Origin: Deltaproteobacteria bacterium
GTDB taxonomy: Bacteria > Myxococcota_A > UBA9042 > DTJE01
Assembly: GCA_016784945.1 (NCBI GenBank)
Contig: JADHTP010000077.1
Coordinates: 1 to 11,663 of the forward strand
Direction: 5' to 3'
DNA: 11,663 nucleotides
Made by a program: the position numbers and the translations under genes. Positions 7,698 through 11,663 of this stretch are shown here, one piece after another. Each line of letters starts with the position of its first letter. Within the stretch, counting starts at the first letter, position 1. The notes below the pieces were generated by a model. The model was not told the origin of the DNA. It saw nothing but the letters and a program-made list of their open reading frames with translations, and did not search any database.

Positions 7698-9083
7698 CTA
7701 GTCCTTCGCGGCCCGTGAGAAGTAATCGATCAGGTCGATCTTGGTCACGATACCTACCAGGGAACCCGGTTCCGGCTGTCGACCTGACCGTACCAGCACC
7801 ACATCGCCGGCCAGCATGGCGTCGGTAACCCGCGACAGCGCCGTGTCGCCGTCCACGGTCAGCACCCGGGTGGATGCCACCTTGACCACCGGGTCATAGA
7901 TCCGGCGGGGGTCGCCCAGGATGTGGGACAGGATGAACGACTCGGAAACGATGCCCACGCACTCCGATCCGTCCATGACCGGCGCCTGGGAGATGTCGTG
8001 CTCCTTCAGGACCTCCACGACACGCGCCAGCGGTGCGTCCTTTGCCACGGTAACCAGGTGCATGTCCTTCTTGTTCACCAGGTCCATCACCGTGGGTTCC
8101 GCTTCCTCCTCGTCCAGGAAACCGTTCACCCGCATCCACTCGTCGCTGTAGAGCTTGGACACGTACCGGTCGCCGGAATCCGGCAGGATCACCACCACGT
8201 TCTGGATGGGGTCCATGCCGGCGGCTACCTTCACCGCCACCTGGGCCGCGCCCCCCGAGGATCCCCCGCAGAACAACCCTTCCTCGCGGGCCAGACGGCG
8301 GGTCATGAGGAAGCATTCCTTGTCATTCACCTGGAACACGTCGTCCACCACGGACAGGTCCAGGGCATCGCAGGTCATGTCCTCACCAATGCCTTCCACC
8401 TTGTAAACGTGGGGCTGGCTGGGTTTTCCGGTCTTGAACAGGCTGTAGAAAACGCTCCCTTCCGGGTCCACGCCCACCACTCGCACCCCGGGGCTCTTTT
8501 CCTTGAAGTACCGTCCCACGCCCGAAATGGTGCCACCCGTGCCCATGCCCATGACCACCGCGTCCACGTGGCCGTCCGTGTCGTCCCAGATCTCCGGCCC
8601 GGTGGTCAGTCGGTGGGCCTCGATGTTCTCGGTGTTGTGGTACTGGTTCACGTAGAACGAGTTGGGGGTCTCCGACGCAATGCGCTTGGCCGTCTCGTAG
8701 TAGGAATCGGGGTGATCCGCCGGGACGTTGGTCGGGGTCACCACCACCTTGGCCCCAAAGGCTCGCAGGAAATTGATCTTCTCCTGGCTCATCTTGTCCG
8801 GAATGGTGAAGATCAGGCGGTAGCCCTTGACAGCGCCGATGAGCGCGAGGCCCATCCCCGTGTTCCCCGAGGTGTTCTCGACAATGGTGCCGCCGGGCTT
8901 GAGCCGGCCTTCCTTTTCGGCCTTTTCGATAATGTGCAGAGCCATCCGATCCTTGATGGATCCACCGGGATTCAGGTACTCCACCTTGGCGTACACCTGG
9001 GCGCCCTTGGGGTCCGCCACCCGGTGCAACCGGACCATGGGTGTCTTGCCGATGACTCTGAGAACATTGTCGTAACCCCTCAT
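7698..9083 (-). CDS. cbs: Cystathionine beta-synthase with C-terminal CBS domain pair
   Basis: The protein has 461 aa. It condenses serine and homocysteine to cystathionine in the cytosol, the first step of reverse transsulfuration. The fold-type II PLP catalytic domain (about 1-325) has the Schiff-base lysine K44 in NPGGSIKDR, the substrate loop TSGNTG (71-76), and the phosphate-binding loop GTGGTISG (181-188). GLFCGGSSGGA (269-279) and ILPDSGDRYVSKLYSDEW (299-316) match beta-synthases rather than O-acetylserine sulfhydrylases. Two CBS domains follow at about 331-385 and 397-457. In animal enzymes these bind S-adenosylmethionine; in bacteria the ligand often differs or is unknown. There is no N-terminal haem extension, and the architecture and length match the mycobacterial enzyme. 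GGAGG (9096-9092) lies 8 nt before the ATG. The 42-bp gap to the upstream gene and 2-bp gap to cgl indicate an operon. Confidence 0.95.
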   Translation of the reverse strand: MRGYDNVLRVIGKTPMVRLHRVADPKGAQVYAKVEYLNPGGSIKDRMALHIIEKAEKEGRLKPGGTIVENTSGNTGMGLALIGAVKGYRLIFTIPDKMSQEKINFLRAFGAKVVVTPTNVPADHPDSYYETAKRIASETPNSFYVNQYHNTENIEAHRLTTGPEIWDDTDGHVDAVVMGMGTGGTISGVGRYFKEKSPGVRVVGVDPEGSVFYSLFKTGKPSQPHVYKVEGIGEDMTCDALDLSVVDDVFQVNDKECFLMTRRLAREEGLFCGGSSGGAAQVAVKVAAGMDPIQNVVVILPDSGDRYVSKLYSDEWMRVNGFLDEEEAEPTVMDLVNKKDMHLVTVAKDAPLARVVEVLKEHDISQAPVMDGSECVGIVSESFILSHILGDPRRIYDPVVKVASTRVLTVDGDTALSRVTDAMLAGDVVLVRSGRQPEPGSLVGIVTKIDLIDYFSRAAKD

Positions 9084-9125
9084 TCCGTGCTCCTCCCGAT
9101 TGAATTCGATTGGTCTCCGAGGCGA

Positions 9126-9848
9126 TTACTTGGGGTCCGTGGCGATTCGTTCGTATCGCACCTCACCCATGGTAATCAGTACCGGTTCCTTCGTGGCGTC
9201 TAGGTAGACCTTGAACTGCCCGCAATCACCCAGGATGTCCCACCGATCGACCTTCCTCTTTTCTTCCGGCGTCCCCGTCAAGGTCACTTCGTCCGGACCC
9301 GAAAAGACCACAGTAGCCTTGCCCCAGGTCGGCGGCGACACGCCGACACAGGCGACCTCACGACCAGATTCTCCGGCGTCGGCCAGCAGATAGGCGAACT
9401 GGGGCTGCCCTCCATCCAGGGGCACTACGGCTTCCCTCTCACCCATTTCCTCCACTTCACCCTTGGCGCCGGGACCCTTCTCGTACCGCACCTTGACCTT
9501 TCCCTTGTACACGAAGGTCATCCAGTATCGCTCGACCTGATCGCGGATGTCCCACCGCTTGTATCGGCCCAGCGTCCCCTGCTCGGTCAGTTCCCCGTAG
9601 GCCCTCCGCACCGGCTTCAGTTTCTTCTTCTTTTCAGGGGGCTGCAGGGCCTTTTCACCGGCATAGAAAGCGGACACGACAAACACCTTTTCGTCGCGGT
9701 GCACCACGCCGAAGTCAAACCGGCCCGTCACCTTTTCGCCCATCATGGCCTTGAACTTCCACAGGGGCTTGCCCTTGGCCCACAGGGCTGACGGCAATGC
9801 CATGGTGGCCATGACCAACCACAACAGAACGGCTACCGGTACCCGCAT
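9126..9848 (-). CDS. Exported protein of unknown function
   Basis: I do not recognise this 240-aa protein. Residues 1-24 are a clear Sec signal peptide (Arg2, a long hydrophobic core, then ALWA followed by KGK) with no lipobox Cys, so the product is probably periplasmic or secreted. The mature chain looks mainly beta-stranded and highly charged, with a PEKKKKLK stretch at 71-78. It has only two cysteines (C167, C209), which could pair. RWDI occurs twice (98-101 and 202-205), each followed by a charged strand pattern, hinting at two related halves. The overall look is loosely like DUF3108-type beta-barrel proteins, but I cannot confirm this. GGAGG (9860-9856) lies 7 nt before the ATG. It sits 55 bp after the CARDB/PPC gene and 42 bp before cbs. 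Confidence 0.8.
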   Translation of the reverse strand: MRVPVAVLLWLVMATMALPSALWAKGKPLWKFKAMMGEKVTGRFDFGVVHRDEKVFVVSAFYAGEKALQPPEKKKKLKPVRRAYGELTEQGTLGRYKRWDIRDQVERYWMTFVYKGKVKVRYEKGPGAKGEVEEMGEREAVVPLDGGQPQFAYLLADAGESGREVACVGVSPPTWGKATVVFSGPDEVTLTGTPEEKRKVDRWDILGDCGQFKVYLDATKEPVLITMGEVRYERIATDPK

Positions 9849-9903
9849 GAATCCGCCTCCGATTCCCGTCCGACACCTATACCAGACGACTGAACATGGA
9901 TGA

Positions 9904-11663
9904 CTATTCGATACCCACCACCATCTTGTAGGTCGCGGTGGCGCCCAGGAACCCGTTGATCCGGACCAGGTATTCGCCCGTTGCCTGGGCTTCCCAGGTC
10001 AGCGTTTCCACGTCGCCCTGCGTGGCGCTCACGGCCACGGGCTTGGACGGGTCCGTCGCCTCGTAGAGCCTGACGTCCAGGTCCCCGGTTTCAACCGGTG
10101 CCTCCATGGTGACCGTGATCAGGTTCCCCTGGTCGGCCTGGAAGGCAAACCAGTCGGAATCGAAGGGGCACACCTTCATGGATCCGTAGGTGCCCGGCCC
10201 GATAACGGCGGCCTCGTCGGGCGCGTCGTTCGGCTCCAGGGGATCGTCAATACACACCTGTGCCACGGACAGGGCCGCCGTGGCCGCGTTGTTGTCTTCC
10301 TGACTCTCGGCCAGGGTGTCTTCCGGGTCCAGGAGGACGATCAGATGATAGGAACCGGGCTCCGCGTCGAGGGGCGCCATGACCTTGACCGTGATGTCCG
10401 TGGGGGTCTTGGACTCCAGGGTTTCTCCGAAGAAACCGTCCAGCACTGCCACGTCGCCTTCGTCCAGGATCTCGTCGGGGGACAGGTAGACCCGGTAGTC
10501 GAACCCGTCAATCGCCTCCTGGCAGTCGTTGGTCACCAGGAAGGTCACCTGCACGTCTTCGCCCTGGTCCACTTCCACGGGATTGAGAGCCACGCTGTCC
10601 ACGGCGAGGTCCTGACCCGGGACGCCGTCCACCGCGAGCGTGTAGTCGAAGTCGGTCAGCACCGTGTTGGCGGTCTTGGCTTCCACGGCCAGGTAGACCA
10701 CCACGTCCTCCTCCGCCACGAAGTTGATGCTCCCGTTGCCCGACACCTGCTGCAGGTGGTTCCCCTTGGGGTCCAGGTACAGGCCGGCCTTGAGCTTGGC
10801 TTCCGACTGGTGGAGATCGGCCCACAAGGACTCCCCGGTGGTCAGTGAAACCCGGTAGAAGTCCCTGTCCTTCTTGCACAGGGTCAGGTGGTTCGAGCCG
10901 CACCCGATCACCGAGGCGCCTTCGAAATCGTTGTTGGGCTCGTGAATATCCGCCATGCACACGTCACCCGGGAGCGATTCATCGAGGTTGACCGTCATGG
11001 TGTACAGGTAGGGGCCGCCTTTACCCCCCGCCGGGTCCACCCGCACGCGCACGTAATAGGTGTCGCCATAGAACACGTAGGGAAGGCCGATCACCGGGTT
11101 CTTGGACTTGGTCACGGTATCCAGGATGGCGGTCTGGCTCCCGTCCAGCAGGTCCAGGGCCACGTACCCCTTCTCGCCCTTGTGCTCGTAGTTCACGGTC
11201 ACCGAGAACAGGATGCCCTCCGGCAGGGTTATGGCGAACACATCGGGCAGGTAGGGACAGACCGTCAGGTCGGCAAAGGACCCCGACTCGGCCGCCAGCA
11301 CCGTGGCCGTGGCCGTGTCGTTGTTGGGCTCCAGGTCGTCGTCTTCGCACTTCATGGACTCGTCCACGAACAGGGTCCCGGACACGCCCACGTTGTTCTC
11401 TTCGTCGGTTTCGTCCACGATGCCGGCGGAGTCCACGTTCACGAGGACGTAGTAGTCGCCCCCGAAGGTCTCCAGGGGCAGGAAGACCGTTTCTTCCAAC
11501 ACCACCTTGGCGGCCCCTTCCACCGCCGGAAGGTCCACCACGGCCAGGTCCAGGTCCGCGGCGTCCACCAGGGTATCCTGTGACAGGATCAGGGCGACCG
11601 AAGAGGCGGCGGCCGGATCCAGGCCCAGGTTCACCACCGTGGCGGACACGGTCACCAGCCCAC
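9904..11663 (-). CDS. Secreted CARDB / PPC multidomain protein, N-terminus beyond window
   Basis: The frame is open from the right edge to TAG at 9906-9904; 585 complete residues are visible. Numbered from the GTG at 11655, five beta-sandwich modules can be read in order. They are a CARDB-like domain (about 1-95, with the typical VDETDEENNV ending), a PPC-like domain (about 103-225), a second PPC-like domain (about 233-345), a second CARDB (about 348-465, ending in AESQEDNNAAT), and a third PPC (about 468-583). Each PPC-like module starts with C-x(4-6)-EPN[ND] and has a second Cys 20-29 residues later before an aspartate-aromatic motif, suggesting one conserved disulfide per module. These domains are typical of secreted or surface proteins, where they act as stalks, adhesion modules or companions of proteases. 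No catalytic domain or C-terminal anchor is visible. What the missing N-terminus adds is unknown. It is the first visible gene of the minus-strand cluster leading into cbs-cgl. Confidence 0.87.
   Translation of the reverse strand, partial: GLVTVSATVVNLGLDPAAASSVALILSQDTLVDAADLDLAVVDLPAVEGAAKVVLEETVFLPLETFGGDYYVLVNVDSAGIVDETDEENNVGVSGTLFVDESMKCEDDDLEPNNDTATATVLAAESGSFADLTVCPYLPDVFAITLPEGILFSVTVNYEHKGEKGYVALDLLDGSQTAILDTVTKSKNPVIGLPYVFYGDTYYVRVRVDPAGGKGGPYLYTMTVNLDESLPGDVCMADIHEPNNDFEGASVIGCGSNHLTLCKKDRDFYRVSLTTGESLWADLHQSEAKLKAGLYLDPKGNHLQQVSGNGSINFVAEEDVVVYLAVEAKTANTVLTDFDYTLAVDGVPGQDLAVDSVALNPVEVDQGEDVQVTFLVTNDCQEAIDGFDYRVYLSPDEILDEGDVAVLDGFFGETLESKTPTDITVKVMAPLDAEPGSYHLIVLLDPEDTLAESQEDNNAATAALSVAQVCIDDPLEPNDAPDEAAVIGPGTYGSMKVCPFDSDWFAFQADQGNLITVTMEAPVETGDLDVRLYEATDPSKPVAVSATQGDVETLTWEAQATGEYLVRINGFLGATATYKMVVGIE

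Noticed and set aside
7923..9203. 426-codon plus-strand open frame opposite cbs
   Set aside because: It is an antisense shadow of cystathionine beta-synthase. Its composition (His/Val/Gly-rich) has no family resemblance.

Overview
The window is GC-rich, densely coding bacterial DNA. It carries a large cysteine-rich repeat lipoprotein, a CARDB/PPC surface protein with recurring Cys and EPN(N/D) motifs, an etfB-etfA pair and cystathionine beta-synthase beside cystathionine gamma-lyase. That mix suggests a Myxococcota or related 'deltaproteobacterial' lineage. This is an inference from gene content, since no rRNA or phylogenetic marker is present.

Layout. Bases 1-3413 (minus) are an open, uninterrupted reading frame for a lipoprotein-like, Asp- and Cys-rich repeat protein that runs off the left edge (at least 1137 residues). 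A 174-bp divergent intergenic region separates it from a pdxA-family gene (3588-4514, plus). After a 105-bp gap holding a promoter-like -35 box and a perfect 16-bp palindrome come etfB (4620-5369) and etfA (5385-6356), which form an operon. etfA converges on the minus-strand gene cluster. The 202 bp between them hold three arrays of 7-bp repeats, two of which are roughly inverted to each other. The minus-strand cluster, in transcription order, is: a CARDB/PPC secreted protein (9904-11663, N-terminus outside the window), an unrecognised exported protein (9126-9848), cystathionine beta-synthase (7698-9083) and cystathionine gamma-lyase (6559-7695). The gaps are 55, 42 and 2 bp, so they may be one operon.

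How it fits together. cbs and cgl together form the reverse transsulfuration route, homocysteine + serine to cystathionine to cysteine. Both enzymes use PLP, and the PdxA family includes a step of PLP synthesis, although this PdxA has an altered substrate-site residue. EtfAB carries electrons from acyl-CoA dehydrogenases and related enzymes. The two large outer proteins are exported, modular and rich in likely disulfides.

Most worth a second look are the large Cys-repeat lipoprotein with its 156-bp doublet amplifications, the heptamer arrays between the convergent genes, the His-to-Gln change in PdxA, and the palindrome in front of etfB. I see no RNA genes, CRISPR arrays, transposases or phage genes.
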